From NCBI RefSeq assembly GCF_900096945.1, contig NZ_FMKA01000018.1, forward strand, positions 1-64,000: DNA of 64,000 bases. Reading direction: 5' to 3'. The stretch's first letter is position 1. Every line of letters starts with the position of its first letter. The stretch is from Anaerobium acetethylicum. GTDB lineage: Bacteria; Bacillota; Clostridia; Lachnospirales; Lachnospiraceae. The notes below the pieces were generated by a model, which did no database searches, was not told the DNA's origin, and saw only the letters and a list, made by a program, of their open reading frames with translations. Made by a program: the position numbers and the translations under genes. Below, piece after piece: positions 1-8,412 of the stretch.

Positions 1-1
1 T

Positions 2-718
2 ACTTTGGAAGTACTGAAGGTGTCACCAATTCCAGCAGATATCATAACGCTTGGAGCAGAAGGTTTAAGAAATATCTGGCATGATGCGAAACTAAGAGGA
101 CGCGGTTATAGCAGAGCCAATGATATCGTAAGTTATGCAAAAACAAGTGTGGGATTGACAGATGGAACAGCTGCCGGAAAGGAAGCCGTGAGGTGGTTTG
201 CAGAGCAGATCATAAAACTGAATGAACAGCTTGCAGTGATTGAAACTGAGCTGCATAAGAAATGCATGGAAATACCATATGCAGAGAACATACTGGAAAT
301 CAATGGTGTGGGTGAGAATATCCTTGCAGGAATTCTCGCAGAAATGGGTGATATCAGCAGATTTGACGATGTGAAGGAAATTCAGAAATTAAGTGGAATG
401 GGACTTGTAGCATGCAGTTCGGGCAAGCACAAGGGAAAGACCAAAATCAGTCACAGAGGACGAAAACGGCTGAGATACTGGTTGTTTCAGGCGGCAAAGT
501 CGGCAGTGTCGCATGCACATGAATTTAAACAATTGCATGTGTATTATACAACCCGAGTCAATAATCCGCTAAAAAAGATGCAGTCGCTGATTGTAATAGC
601 ATGCAAGATACTGAGGGTGATTTATACGATTCTAAAGACAGGGACAACATATGATCCGAAAAAAATGTTGAAGGATATCAAACATCCGGTAAATGTAACA
701 TCAAAGGCAGCTGCATAG
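2..718 (+). CDS. IS110-family transposase, C-terminal part (5' end outside window)
   Basis: The reading frame is open from the window edge, so the N-terminal DEDD (RuvC-like) domain lies upstream and only about 238 residues are visible. The C-terminal IS116/IS110/IS902 domain is clear: a helix-hairpin-helix-like stretch (INGVGENILAGILAEMG) followed by SGMGLVACSSGKHKG and HRGRKRLRYWLF. The serine in CSSG is the likely catalytic serine known in this family. IS110 enzymes move DNA as recombinases directed by an element-encoded guide RNA. A non-coding tail of more than 400 bp follows the stop codon and is described separately. No frameshift is seen, so the element may be intact if its 5' part is. 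Confidence 0.92.
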   Translation, partial: TLEVLKVSPIPADIITLGAEGLRNIWHDAKLRGRGYSRANDIVSYAKTSVGLTDGTAAGKEAVRWFAEQIIKLNEQLAVIETELHKKCMEIPYAENILEINGVGENILAGILAEMGDISRFDDVKEIQKLSGMGLVACSSGKHKGKTKISHRGRKRLRYWLFQAAKSAVSHAHEFKQLHVYYTTRVNNPLKKMQSLIVIACKILRVIYTILKTGTTYDPKKMLKDIKHPVNVTSKAAA

Positions 719-1190
719 ACATTGAATATAAGCAATAGATTCCAGAGCTCTGCCGAGGTTCTGATGATAGACAGCGGAGGCTGGGCAGGGTTCTGGAGCA
801 GAAACCCGTAAACGATGGAGTATGAAACGGACTGCATCATTAAAAAGACCAACTGAAAAATATGGTGGTATAGCGTCCACTGAGTAAATCAGTACCATTG
901 TAGATGAAAGCAGGTCGGTAACAATCAAATAAAAACAAGAGCTGTAGCTGGCATCGGTTTTTTTCGTGGGGCATGACCCCGTTTAGGAGCTTGGCTGGCA
1001 CTCAGTGTATGGTAGATGGTACGAAGGAAGTTGGGACACGATCCCCTTAGACACGGAAGGTTCATCATCATAGTTGATCAGAGGGAAAATAGCCTTTATA
1101 AAGCAAACAAAAAGGGATGCTTTATAAACTATACCCATTTATCAGCTATTCGGTACTTGATACTACGACATCCATCACGATCGGCTCTGT
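719..1190 (+). ncRNA. Non-coding tail of the IS110 element; candidate bridge RNA region
   Basis: There is no credible ORF between the transposase stop and the next gene. The stretch is rich in short complementary segments, including a perfect 11-nt inverted repeat TTTATAAAGCA (1095-1105) / TGCTTTATAAA (1118-1128). IS110-family elements carry a structured guide RNA in a long non-coding end, and in the IS1111-type subgroup this lies 3' of the transposase gene. The location and length fit such an RNA, but the right boundary of the element and the RNA ends cannot be fixed here. Confidence 0.45.
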
Positions 1191-1267
1191 TTTAGAGGTA
1201 AATAAAAAACGTCAAAGCCAGTAAAATCAATAGATTTAGGCTTGACAGAATAGGAAGGAACAAAATT

Positions 1268-2332
1268 ATGGAAACGTTAAAAATCGGTATAATAGGTATA
1301 GGAGTAATCGCAACAACAAAGCATATCCCCAATTTACTGAAAAGAGAAGATGTAGAAGTCGCAGCATTATGCGATGTTGATACTGCAAAAGCAGAAAAAG
1401 CAAATACTGATTTCAACTTAAATGCACAGATCTATTCTGATTACAAAGAGTTGTGTGCAAGAGAGGATATCAAGGTTATTCATGTATGTACACCAAACCC
1501 ATTACATTTTGAAATGACACTGGAAGCCCTGAATCATGGAAAACATGTCCATTGTGAGAAACCCATTGCCTGCAAATACGCAGAAGCTCAGAAGATGATT
1601 GAGACTGCAAAGAAAGTCGGTAAAAAACTGACTTCTGGTCTGCAGTGGAGATATAATGCTGCTCCGCTGAAAATGAAAGAAATGATAGAAAACGGAGAGC
1701 TTGGTGATATTTATTATATAAAATCCTCACAGCTTCGCCCAAGAAGACTTCCGGCATATGGCGCATATATGAGCAAAGAGCTTAATGGCGGCGGCGTTTT
1801 GATGGATGGAGGCCCTCATTCTATCGACCTTCCAATGTGGCTGACAAATAACTATGAAGTGGAAAGCGTACGTGGTGTTACGTTTGATAAGATGAAAAAT
1901 TTTCCTGAAGGAAATGCTCTTGGATCATGGGATCCGGAAAACTTTGATGTAGAAGATACAGCAATGGCTATGATTACCATGAAAAATGGTATGATGATCT
2001 ATATGGAAACAGCCTGGATTACGAATATGCAGCAGGAAGCTCCTGGCGTTATCGCATCCATTGCAGGAACAAAAGCGGGCGTAGATATGGTAGGACCGAC
2101 TTTTGAGTGTTCTGTCCGCACTACGAAGATGGTAGACGGAGAATTGAAGACAGAGATTAATAATATTGATAAGCCGGTTGATATGAATGCATACGATATT
2201 AATCATTGGATTGATGCAATTCAGAATGATGGAGAACCTGCAATTCTTCCAGAACAGGCGGCTACTGTAACACGTGTTATTGAGGCTATTTATGAATCTG
2301 CAAAAACAGGTAAAACTATTTATTTTGACTAA
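1268..2332 (+). CDS. Gfo/Idh/MocA-family NAD(P)-dependent oxidoreductase
   Basis: A 354-residue protein of normal family length. The N-terminal Rossmann fold shows KIGIIGIGVIATTKHIP (GxGxxA type). The family motif CEKPIACKYAEA, with the catalytic-site lysine of EKP, lies near residues 97-108. The C-terminal half (about 125-350) is the alpha/beta substrate domain with GGGVLMDGGPHSIDLPMW, where the histidine is the usual catalytic residue. AGGAAGG lies 9 nt before the ATG. Such enzymes oxidise or epimerise sugars, inositols or their derivatives in the cytoplasm; the substrate cannot be read from the sequence. The gene stands alone between the IS110 tail and a repeat cluster, so there is no operon context. 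Confidence 0.9.
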   Translation: METLKIGIIGIGVIATTKHIPNLLKREDVEVAALCDVDTAKAEKANTDFNLNAQIYSDYKELCAREDIKVIHVCTPNPLHFEMTLEALNHGKHVHCEKPIACKYAEAQKMIETAKKVGKKLTSGLQWRYNAAPLKMKEMIENGELGDIYYIKSSQLRPRRLPAYGAYMSKELNGGGVLMDGGPHSIDLPMWLTNNYEVESVRGVTFDKMKNFPEGNALGSWDPENFDVEDTAMAMITMKNGMMIYMETAWITNMQQEAPGVIASIAGTKAGVDMVGPTFECSVRTTKMVDGELKTEINNIDKPVDMNAYDINHWIDAIQNDGEPAILPEQAATVTRVIEAIYESAKTGKTIYFD

Positions 2333-2347
2333 TGCGAGGCATCCATT

Positions 2348-2437
2348 GGTACCTCTTATTGGTACCTGACACCATAAACACCTCTTTATGGTACCTGACA
2401 CCATAAACATCTCTTTATGGTACCTGACACCATAAAA
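2348..2437. repeat. Tandem half-units of the GGTACC palindrome family
   Basis: After a lone GGTACC (2348-2353) come two full 29-bp direct repeats (2361-2389 and 2390-2418) and a third partial one (2419-2437). Each starts GGTACCTGACACCATAAA. This 18-mer is exactly one arm of the full palindrome found at 62480-62521. Here the arms are stacked head to tail with short CTCTTTAT spacers instead of facing each other. Confidence 0.85.
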
Positions 2438-2496
2438 TAGAAGAGGCTGGTGGAAGGTCCGAATTCTTAAAATTATATAAAATCAGCACTCTCTTG

Positions 2497-2527
2497 TTGA
2501 CATTGCTAACAATAGGTGTTATATAAT
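2497..2527 (+). promoter_or_regulatory. Probable sigma-A promoter for mecA
   Basis: TTGACA (2497-2502) is followed by TTATAT (2519-2524, 16-bp spacer) overlapping TATAAT (2522-2527, 19-bp spacer). It sits about 40 bp before the mecA start. Confidence 0.65.
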
Positions 2528-2567
2528 AGATATAACAGTTGAAATGTGCAGTGCAGGGGGTGGCGTT

Positions 2568-3200
2568 ATGTTATTTTTTAGAATTGATGGACACACTGTA
2601 AGGTGTGCGGTGCCCGAGGTGGAAATCAGCAAGATGGGATATGATCTGCAGGAACTTTTGGTGAATCAGAATACCGCATCCGGCTTTTTGAAAGAGGTTG
2701 TGGCCAGAGGGAAAGAAGCAGGCTTTTTCATGGATGAGAAGCTGCAGGTTGTCCAGACCGCCTTTTTTTCAAACCATTATCTTGTTCTGCATTTTTCAGA
2801 TCTGAATCCTGATGAGCAAATCGACAGTACGATTCAGCGTATGCCGGGAAGGACCGAAGAAGTGGCGGAATCAGCAGCGGGAGAAGGAGCTGAACTGACA
2901 GCAGACGAAGCGGAACGTTCGCAGAAAAAATACCTTCTGTGGTTCAGGAACCTGTCGCTGACGGAGAATTTCTGCAAGACAGCAGTTCCGGTTCCTGGAA
3001 AGCTTTACAGGGAGAGAACGCGTTACTGCCTGCTTGCGGATTTGAGCGGACTGGAGCGGAATGCGGCTCAGGGATTCGTTTTCCGGGCACAGGAATTTGT
3101 AGAAGAGATCAGGGAAGACAGTTTATATACTGCATTTCTGGATGAGCATGCGGATGTTATCATTAAAGAGAACCCGATAGAGGTACTGAAGAATTTATAG
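2568..3200 (+). CDS. mecA: Adaptor protein MecA (ClpC-type protease adaptor)
   Basis: A 210-residue protein. The N-terminal domain (FFRIDGHTVRCAVPEVEISKMGYDLQELL split by family variation) matches the MecA substrate-recruitment domain, including the FLKEVVARGKEAGFF stretch. A central acidic linker of about residues 95-125 follows. The C-terminal domain contains the F-L-D-E-H-x-D-V-I-I-K-E-N tail typical of the ClpC-binding part. MecA brings client proteins to the Clp ATPase and so controls their degradation. I chose the ATG at 2568 because GGGGG lies 7 nt upstream and the protein then begins with the conserved domain; an in-frame ATG at 2544 has no good ribosome binding site. It is a single gene with its own promoter. 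Confidence 0.82.
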   Translation: MLFFRIDGHTVRCAVPEVEISKMGYDLQELLVNQNTASGFLKEVVARGKEAGFFMDEKLQVVQTAFFSNHYLVLHFSDLNPDEQIDSTIQRMPGRTEEVAESAAGEGAELTADEAERSQKKYLLWFRNLSLTENFCKTAVPVPGKLYRERTRYCLLADLSGLERNAAQGFVFRAQEFVEEIREDSLYTAFLDEHADVIIKENPIEVLKNL

Positions 3201-3228
3201 ATACCAAAAGAAAAAGGCAATTAATAGG

Positions 3229-3280
3229 AAAAAGGCGTCTGCCGTAGAGATTATTGATCTTTGCGGAAGAGGCCTTTTTT
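3229..3280 (+). terminator. Imperfect terminator hairpin after mecA
   Basis: AAAAAGGCGTCTGCCG pairs imperfectly with GCGGAAGAGGCCTTTTTT, leaving a T-run at the 3' side. It lies about 30 bp after the mecA stop. Confidence 0.6.
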
Positions 3281-3441
3281 GCTGTAAAGAAAGCAGTTTT
3301 TTTGTAAAAGCCGTACAAAAACTGAACAGGAAAATTCCATTCGCCCCTATACTTGGCTGGTCGCGGATGATACAATTTATCTAAATCAGAAATATACATA
3401 ATTGTATCAATCATTCATACTCATCATAGAAAGGAACCGTC

Positions 3442-4383
3442 ATGTCATACAAAATCCTGATCCCTAAAGACATCAACCCATCGGGCAAGGACTACCTTCT
3501 TGCCAGAGGCTACGAAATCAAACTATTGACCGATTCATCACCTGAAAATATCTGCGCCAACATTGCAGACTGCGATGCTATCCTGGGCAGACTCGGGCAG
3601 TACCCGCGTTCCATCTTCGAAGCAGGGAAAAAACTGAAGATTTTGGCCAAGCACGGCGTAGGAGTTGACGATGTCGACCTGGATGCGGCCAGAGAACACG
3701 GCGTCATGGTGACCAATACGCCTGAAGCGAATGCCAATTCAGTGGCAGAGCATACAATCTGCATGATGCTTACCTGTGCGCAGAATCTGGTGCAGCAGGA
3801 CAGGCGCACCCGCGGGGGTGAATTCCAGTCGGTGCGTATGGAACCTACGATGGAGGTGGCTGGGATGACGATGGGGCTGATCGGATTTGGCGCCATCGGC
3901 CGTGCGGTGGCGAAGAAGGCGGCTCTGGGACTGGATATGAAGGTCCTGGTCTATAACCACCGCATCATGACGGATTTGCCGGAATATGTGCAGCAGGTAT
4001 CCTTTGAAACGCTGCTTGGCAGCAGCGACGTGGTGAGCCTGCACTGCCCCTGCAATGAGGAGACTCGCGACATGATTGATGAGAAGGCTCTGGCCATGAT
4101 GAAGCCGACTGCAATCCTGCTGAATTTTGCCAGAGGCGGCATTGTGGATGAGGAGGCTCTTTACAAGGCTCTGGCTGAACATCGGATTTTCATGGCCGGC
4201 CTTGACTGCTTCCGCCAGGAACCGACAACCTCAGCAGAGCCACTGTTTGGGCTGGAGAATACCATCGTGCTGCCCCATTCCGGCGGAATGAGCGGAATTG
4301 CAACAGATAACATGAGCATGCATGCCGCAATGTGCATTGATGATTTCTTTTCAGGGCGCGAGCCGAGATGGATTATAAAATAA
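3442..4383 (+). CDS. D-isomer-specific 2-hydroxyacid dehydrogenase
   Basis: A 313-residue cytoplasmic enzyme of the phosphoglycerate dehydrogenase-like family, which interconverts 2-keto acids and D-2-hydroxy acids with NAD. The catalytic domain surrounds the NAD-binding domain, which carries GLIGFGAIGRAVA near residue 145. The three catalytic residues are visible: Arg in FARGGIVDE, Glu in DCFRQEP and His in LPHSGGMS. At 313 residues it lacks the ACT domain of long SerA proteins, so its physiological substrate is open. AGAAAGGA precedes the ATG. A palindromic repeat begins 1 bp after the stop and separates it from the PucR gene. Confidence 0.88.
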   Translation: MSYKILIPKDINPSGKDYLLARGYEIKLLTDSSPENICANIADCDAILGRLGQYPRSIFEAGKKLKILAKHGVGVDDVDLDAAREHGVMVTNTPEANANSVAEHTICMMLTCAQNLVQQDRRTRGGEFQSVRMEPTMEVAGMTMGLIGFGAIGRAVAKKAALGLDMKVLVYNHRIMTDLPEYVQQVSFETLLGSSDVVSLHCPCNEETRDMIDEKALAMMKPTAILLNFARGGIVDEEALYKALAEHRIFMAGLDCFRQEPTTSAEPLFGLENTIVLPHSGGMSGIATDNMSMHAAMCIDDFFSGREPRWIIK

Positions 4384-4384
4384 C

Positions 4385-4426
4385 GGTACCAGGTACCAGT
4401 TACCCTGGTAACTGGTACCTGGTACC
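4385..4426. repeat. GGTACC palindrome, core type AGTTACC
   Basis: A perfect 42-bp palindrome with 20-nt arms (GGTACCAGGTACCAGTTACC) around a 2-nt centre. It lies between the 2-hydroxyacid dehydrogenase stop and the PucR start. No T-run follows, so terminator strength is uncertain in this copy. Confidence 0.95.
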
Positions 4427-4445
4427 GAAAGATAGGAAGAATCCA

Positions 4446-6020
4446 ATGAATATGCAAATAAAAAACTTAAGCGATAAGCTGACCCAGCGGAAAATCCACC
4501 ATGTCCTGGTCAATGGAGCGGACGCAGGCAGCAAAACGGCAGACGCCGGTATCAGGGCAGCCAAGCTGCTGACTCCTGACCAGACCGGATTTGAATCTGG
4601 AATCATCTATATCGGCCGTGTCTCGGACCTGCCGGAAAAAACGGACGGCATCCAGGAGGCAGGCCTGATCTGCATCGACGATGTACCTTTGCCCCAGGCA
4701 GTACGCGAGAATCCGTCGCTGAATCTCATGCTGGTAGATGCAGAGGTCCCGCTGTATGACCTGTTTAACATGGTGCAGGACATCCTGCTGGACAGCTCCT
4801 ATTTCATACAAAGCTCCGCGGCCCTTCTGAATTCCATTATCCGGGGAAAAGGCCTCCAGTACATCATTGAAATCGGCAGCGAACTACTGGGTAATCCGGT
4901 CATGCTCGGGGACAGCAACCACCGTGTCCTGGCCTATTCAAAATGCGATGACGTGACGGATGGCGCCTGGACAGAACTGAGGGATACCGGGTACAGCACC
5001 TATGAATATACGGTCAAGTATGATTTCAAGCGGTATATCGAAAATTCCGTGAAAAGCCGGAAGCCGGTAATCGGGGATCTTGGGAAAGTAAGCAGGATCA
5101 GGAGAATTTTTTCCACTGTGGTTGTGGACGGAGCTGTCGTGGGGCATCTTGCAGTTCTTGAGCACAACAAACCATTCACTGAGAAAGATCTTGAAATCAC
5201 TACATTTATCTGCGATGTCCTGGCTTCGGAGATGCAGAAAAACAGCAACTACCGAAATTCGAGAAAAGTGATTCTGGAAAATCTGGTGAAAGGCCTACTG
5301 GACGGCAGCATAAAAAATGAGGAAGCGGTCACGGAACGGATCAAATATCTGAAGTGGAAGCCGAAGGACAAGCAGTATGTCCTGGCAGTCAGGTACGACC
5401 GGTATGAGGATTCCTTCGGTCTGATTTCCTACATGCGGGATACCCTTCGGGATCTGCTGGAGGAACAGGAGGCAGTCTTTTATGATAACCACATCATATT
5501 CATCATTGGCTGCAGCAGGGATACATATTTGCGGCGGGAGGATTTCGGGGATTTTATCCGGTTCATGGAAAAAAATCGTTTATGCGCCGGAATCAGCCAG
5601 GAATTCACCAGGATTACGGAACTGAAGAAATATTATGGGCAGGCCCTGGCAGGAATGGCGCAGGGACAGAAAATTGGAAAAGAAGACGTCTTTTTCATGT
5701 ATGAGGAATATGCGGTCCACCATATTATCGATATCTGCTGCAGGCAGGAGGACATCACGGATTTCTGCCACCCTGCATTGCTGAAGCTGATCGCGTATGA
5801 TGACAGGCATCATACGGATTATGCGAAAAGCCTTTTTGCCTATATCGTGAATATGAGAAATATGGGTTCAACGGCGGATGCCCTCCACATCCACAGGAAC
5901 ACCATGAGCTACCGGATGGGGAAAATCCAGGAGATCATCGGACTGGATCTGGATAACAATGACCTTAGCATGAACCTCTTTGTTTCCTATAAAATACTTG
6001 AATATGGTGGAAAGCTTTAA
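4446..6020 (+). CDS. PucR-type helix-turn-helix transcriptional regulator
   Basis: A 524-residue regulator. The C-terminal PucR HTH is clear (STADALHIHRNTMSYRMGKI, then EIIGLDL). The middle contains the GGDEF-like CdaR/PucR domain (about 290-400). The N-terminal 280 residues include a GAF-like segment (LGNPVMLGDSNHRVLAYS and VVVDGAVVGHLAVLE) that could sense a ligand. The ATG at 4446 has AGGAAG 6 nt upstream. A longer frame from 4368 would translate the palindromic repeat and overlap the previous gene, so I rejected it. PucR-type proteins regulate catabolic genes; the large flavoenzyme gene starting at 6300 is the likely target. Confidence 0.85.
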   Translation: MNMQIKNLSDKLTQRKIHHVLVNGADAGSKTADAGIRAAKLLTPDQTGFESGIIYIGRVSDLPEKTDGIQEAGLICIDDVPLPQAVRENPSLNLMLVDAEVPLYDLFNMVQDILLDSSYFIQSSAALLNSIIRGKGLQYIIEIGSELLGNPVMLGDSNHRVLAYSKCDDVTDGAWTELRDTGYSTYEYTVKYDFKRYIENSVKSRKPVIGDLGKVSRIRRIFSTVVVDGAVVGHLAVLEHNKPFTEKDLEITTFICDVLASEMQKNSNYRNSRKVILENLVKGLLDGSIKNEEAVTERIKYLKWKPKDKQYVLAVRYDRYEDSFGLISYMRDTLRDLLEEQEAVFYDNHIIFIIGCSRDTYLRREDFGDFIRFMEKNRLCAGISQEFTRITELKKYYGQALAGMAQGQKIGKEDVFFMYEEYAVHHIIDICCRQEDITDFCHPALLKLIAYDDRHHTDYAKSLFAYIVNMRNMGSTADALHIHRNTMSYRMGKIQEIIGLDLDNNDLSMNLFVSYKILEYGGKL

Positions 6021-6052
6021 CCAGATATTACCATTGTGCATAAATTACAAAG

Positions 6053-6080
6053 GTGCAGGGAATTTTCTAATTCCCTGCAC
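6053..6080 (+). other. Stem-loop without T-run
   Basis: GTGCAGGGAAT pairs with ATTCCCTGCAC around a short TTCTA-type loop. It lies 33 bp after the PucR stop. With no following T-run it is a weak terminator at best. Confidence 0.45.
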
Positions 6081-6172
6081 GATGAACTATTCCGGGGATT
6101 ATGATATGATGAGTATGTTAAAAAATAATCAATCAAACATTCCCCGCTTCCAACGGCCGTGGAACCGGAAAA

Positions 6173-6256
6173 CTAAAAACAAATAGCAGAAAACCAAAAA
6201 CTAAAAACAAATAGCAGAAAACCAAAAACTAAAAACAAATAGCAAAAAACCAAAAA
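6173..6256. repeat. Three tandem 28-bp A-rich repeats
   Basis: Copies at 6173-6200, 6201-6228 and 6229-6256 start CTAAAAACAAATAGCA. The first two are identical and the third has one G-to-A change. They lie just upstream of the reductase gene at 6300, inside its presumed 5' region, with no ORF across them. Confidence 0.95.
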
Positions 6257-6299
6257 CAAATACAGGAAGCAAAAAAACGAATAACACGGAGGAATAGTC

Positions 6300-8231
6300 A
6301 TGAACTACGAAAAACTTTTTACCCCTTTTCAAATCAAATCAATGACAATTAAAAACAGAATCGTAATGGCACCTATGGGCCTGAATTCAGGCCGTCCGGA
6401 CGGAACCATCGACGATGACGAGATAGAATATTTTGAAGAACGTGCAAAAGGCGGCACTGGAATGATTATCATGGGATGCCAGTTCCTTACAAAAGATCTG
6501 GCTCAGGGATCCATGGAAGGCTACCTGGACAACGTTTATCCGATTCCACAGCTCACGAACCTCTGCGAATCCGTTCAGCGCCATGGAACAAAATTATGCG
6601 CCCAGCTGAGCTGTGGAACTGGAAAGAACGCCTTTGCAAATATGTACGGTGAGCCACCGGTTTCTGCTTCTGCAATCCCATCCATGTTCAATCCTGACCT
6701 GATCTGCCGCGCACTTACCGTGGAAGAAATCAAGACCATCATGAAACAGTTTGAATTTTCAGCAAAAATACTGAAGGATGCAGGCTTCGATGCCATTGAA
6801 GTCCATGCCCATGCGGGGTATTTGATCGATCAGTTCATGTCCGAAGTATGGAATAAGAGAGAAGATGAGTACGGCGGAAGCCCTGAAAACCGCATGCGTT
6901 TTGCAGTAGAAATCGTTCAGGCAATCCGTAAGGCAGTTGGACCGGACATGCCGATCCTGTTCAGAATCGCCTGCAAGCATCATTTTGAAGGCGGACGTAC
7001 CCTGGAAGAGACCATGCCTCTGCTGAAAATCCTGGAAGATGCAGGAGTAGATGCCTTTGATGTCGACAGCGGCAGCTATGAAAGCATCGATTACATTTTC
7101 CCGCCTGCTTATTTAGGAGACGCATGCATGGAAGATGTCTGCGAAGCGGCAAGAAAAGCAGTCACTGTTCCAATCATGAATGCCGGAAACCACACGCCTG
7201 AGACCGGACTGAAACTGATCGAATCCGGAAATGCTGATTTTGTCATGATGGGAAGACCTCTCATCGCAGAACCTTATATGGCGAAAAAGCTTCTGGAAGA
7301 AAAGCGTGATGAAGTACGTCCTTGTATCCGCTGCAATGAAGACTGTATAGGAAGAATCCTTACAAGACTGACCAAAATCAGCTGTTCCGTAAATCCCTTA
7401 GCAGGATTTGAAAAGCGTTTTCCAGTCCAGAAGACAGACAGTCCGAAGAATGTTGTTGTAATCGGCGGCGGTCCTGGCGGAATGGAAGCGGCAAGAACTG
7501 CAGCCCTGAGAGGCCATAAAGTAGATCTGTATGAAATGGGAGACGGCCTTGGCGGACAGCTGAAAAGCGCTGCCACACCGGACTTCAAGAGCCAGCTTCG
7601 TGAACTGGTCACCTGGTATAAACGCCAGTTAGAGATTTACGGAGTGAATGTGCATCTGAATACGAAGATTACAGAAGATGCACCTGAGCTTGTGGCGGCG
7701 GATGCAATCATCGTGGCAGCCGGTGCGGTGCCTGTTACACCGAACATCAAAGGCATCGAGAACACAGTTGATATCTTATCCGCTCATTTGGATGAGACAA
7801 AGCTCAAGGGTGATCGAATCATCTACTGCGGCGGTGGTCTGTCCGCATGCGACAGCGCTCTGGAAACAGCAATGAAAGGCAAAAAAGTTGCCATCATCGA
7901 AATGCTGGACGAAGTAGCCGTGAACGACCACTTCATAAACAAAGCTTCCTTGATCCCGATGCTGGTGAAAAACGGCGTTGAGCTCTGTACCGGCCACAAA
8001 GTACTGGAAATCCAGGCAAATGGCGTGAAGGCGCAGAAGAAGGACGGAACGGAAGTCTTCATAGAAGGAGATACAGTAGTCGCTTCCTTCGGTATGATGA
8101 AGAACAATAAAATGGCTCAGGCAATCGACGCAAAATACCACAACAAGACCCAGATTATCGGGGATTGCTCCAAGGTTGGAAAAGTCGGCGGTGCCGTCAG
8201 AACAGGCATGTACGCAGCTATGAATATTTAG
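6300..8231 (+). CDS. Old-yellow-enzyme type NAD(P)H:flavin oxidoreductase with 4Fe-4S and FAD domains
   Basis: A 643-residue enzyme with the architecture of 2,4-dienoyl-CoA reductase, BaiCD and daidzein reductase. Residues 1-335 form the FMN TIM barrel, with EVHAHAGYLIDQFMSEVWNKR and YGGSPENRMRF. A cluster motif C-x2-C-x3-C-x12-C (CIRCNEDC) follows. Then come FAD (VVVIGGGPGGMEAARTAA) and NAD(P)H (IIYCGGGLSACDSALETA) binding folds. Electrons from NAD(P)H pass via FAD and 4Fe-4S to FMN, which reduces an activated C=C bond. GGAGG lies 7 nt before the ATG. Its substrate is unknown. The PucR gene just upstream is the likely regulator. Confidence 0.9.
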   Translation: MNYEKLFTPFQIKSMTIKNRIVMAPMGLNSGRPDGTIDDDEIEYFEERAKGGTGMIIMGCQFLTKDLAQGSMEGYLDNVYPIPQLTNLCESVQRHGTKLCAQLSCGTGKNAFANMYGEPPVSASAIPSMFNPDLICRALTVEEIKTIMKQFEFSAKILKDAGFDAIEVHAHAGYLIDQFMSEVWNKREDEYGGSPENRMRFAVEIVQAIRKAVGPDMPILFRIACKHHFEGGRTLEETMPLLKILEDAGVDAFDVDSGSYESIDYIFPPAYLGDACMEDVCEAARKAVTVPIMNAGNHTPETGLKLIESGNADFVMMGRPLIAEPYMAKKLLEEKRDEVRPCIRCNEDCIGRILTRLTKISCSVNPLAGFEKRFPVQKTDSPKNVVVIGGGPGGMEAARTAALRGHKVDLYEMGDGLGGQLKSAATPDFKSQLRELVTWYKRQLEIYGVNVHLNTKITEDAPELVAADAIIVAAGAVPVTPNIKGIENTVDILSAHLDETKLKGDRIIYCGGGLSACDSALETAMKGKKVAIIEMLDEVAVNDHFINKASLIPMLVKNGVELCTGHKVLEIQANGVKAQKKDGTEVFIEGDTVVASFGMMKNNKMAQAIDAKYHNKTQIIGDCSKVGKVGGAVRTGMYAAMNI

Positions 8232-8289
8232 ATAAAAAGGGTACCAGGTACCAGTTACCACAGTAACTGGTACCTGGTACCCTTTTATC
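8231..8289. terminator. GGTACC palindrome (core AGTTAC) acting as terminator
   Basis: Arms GGTACCAGGTACCAGTTAC (8240-8258) and its complement (8263-8281) surround CACA. The stem extends outward through GATAAAAAG / CTTTTATC, placing a T-rich strand at the 3' side. It directly follows the reductase stop and resembles an intrinsic terminator built on the repeat. Confidence 0.85.
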
Positions 8290-8318
8290 TTGCAAGATGT
8301 ATAACCGATTGGTATAAT
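8290..8318 (+). promoter_or_regulatory. Promoter for the hemerythrin gene
   Basis: TTGCAA (8290-8295), a 17-bp spacer and TATAAT (8313-8318). It begins immediately after the palindromic terminator and leaves a leader of about 85 nt. Confidence 0.72.
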
Positions 8319-8412
8319 GTTTTTATAATCGAAATATGGTTGTTAGAAAAAGAAAATATCAGACAATAGCCAACTGCAGAGTTCGGATTCATGCAAAAAG
8401 GAGGTTCTATTT

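Noticed and set aside
2361-2437. CRISPR-like direct repeats
   Set aside because: Units are directly adjacent with spacers of about 10 bp that are nearly identical, there are no cas genes, and the unit is an arm of the palindrome family.
4385-4426. KpnI-type linker or cloning artefact (GGTACC)
   Set aside because: Eight full copies with three natural core types sit in intergenic sites and are integrated with gene ends; an artefact would be uniform.
4368-4445. Upstream start for the PucR gene at 4368
   Set aside because: It would overlap the previous gene and translate through the palindrome; ATG 4446 has a proper ribosome binding site.
6173-6256. CRISPR array
   Set aside because: The 28-bp copies are contiguous without spacers, so they are a simple tandem repeat.
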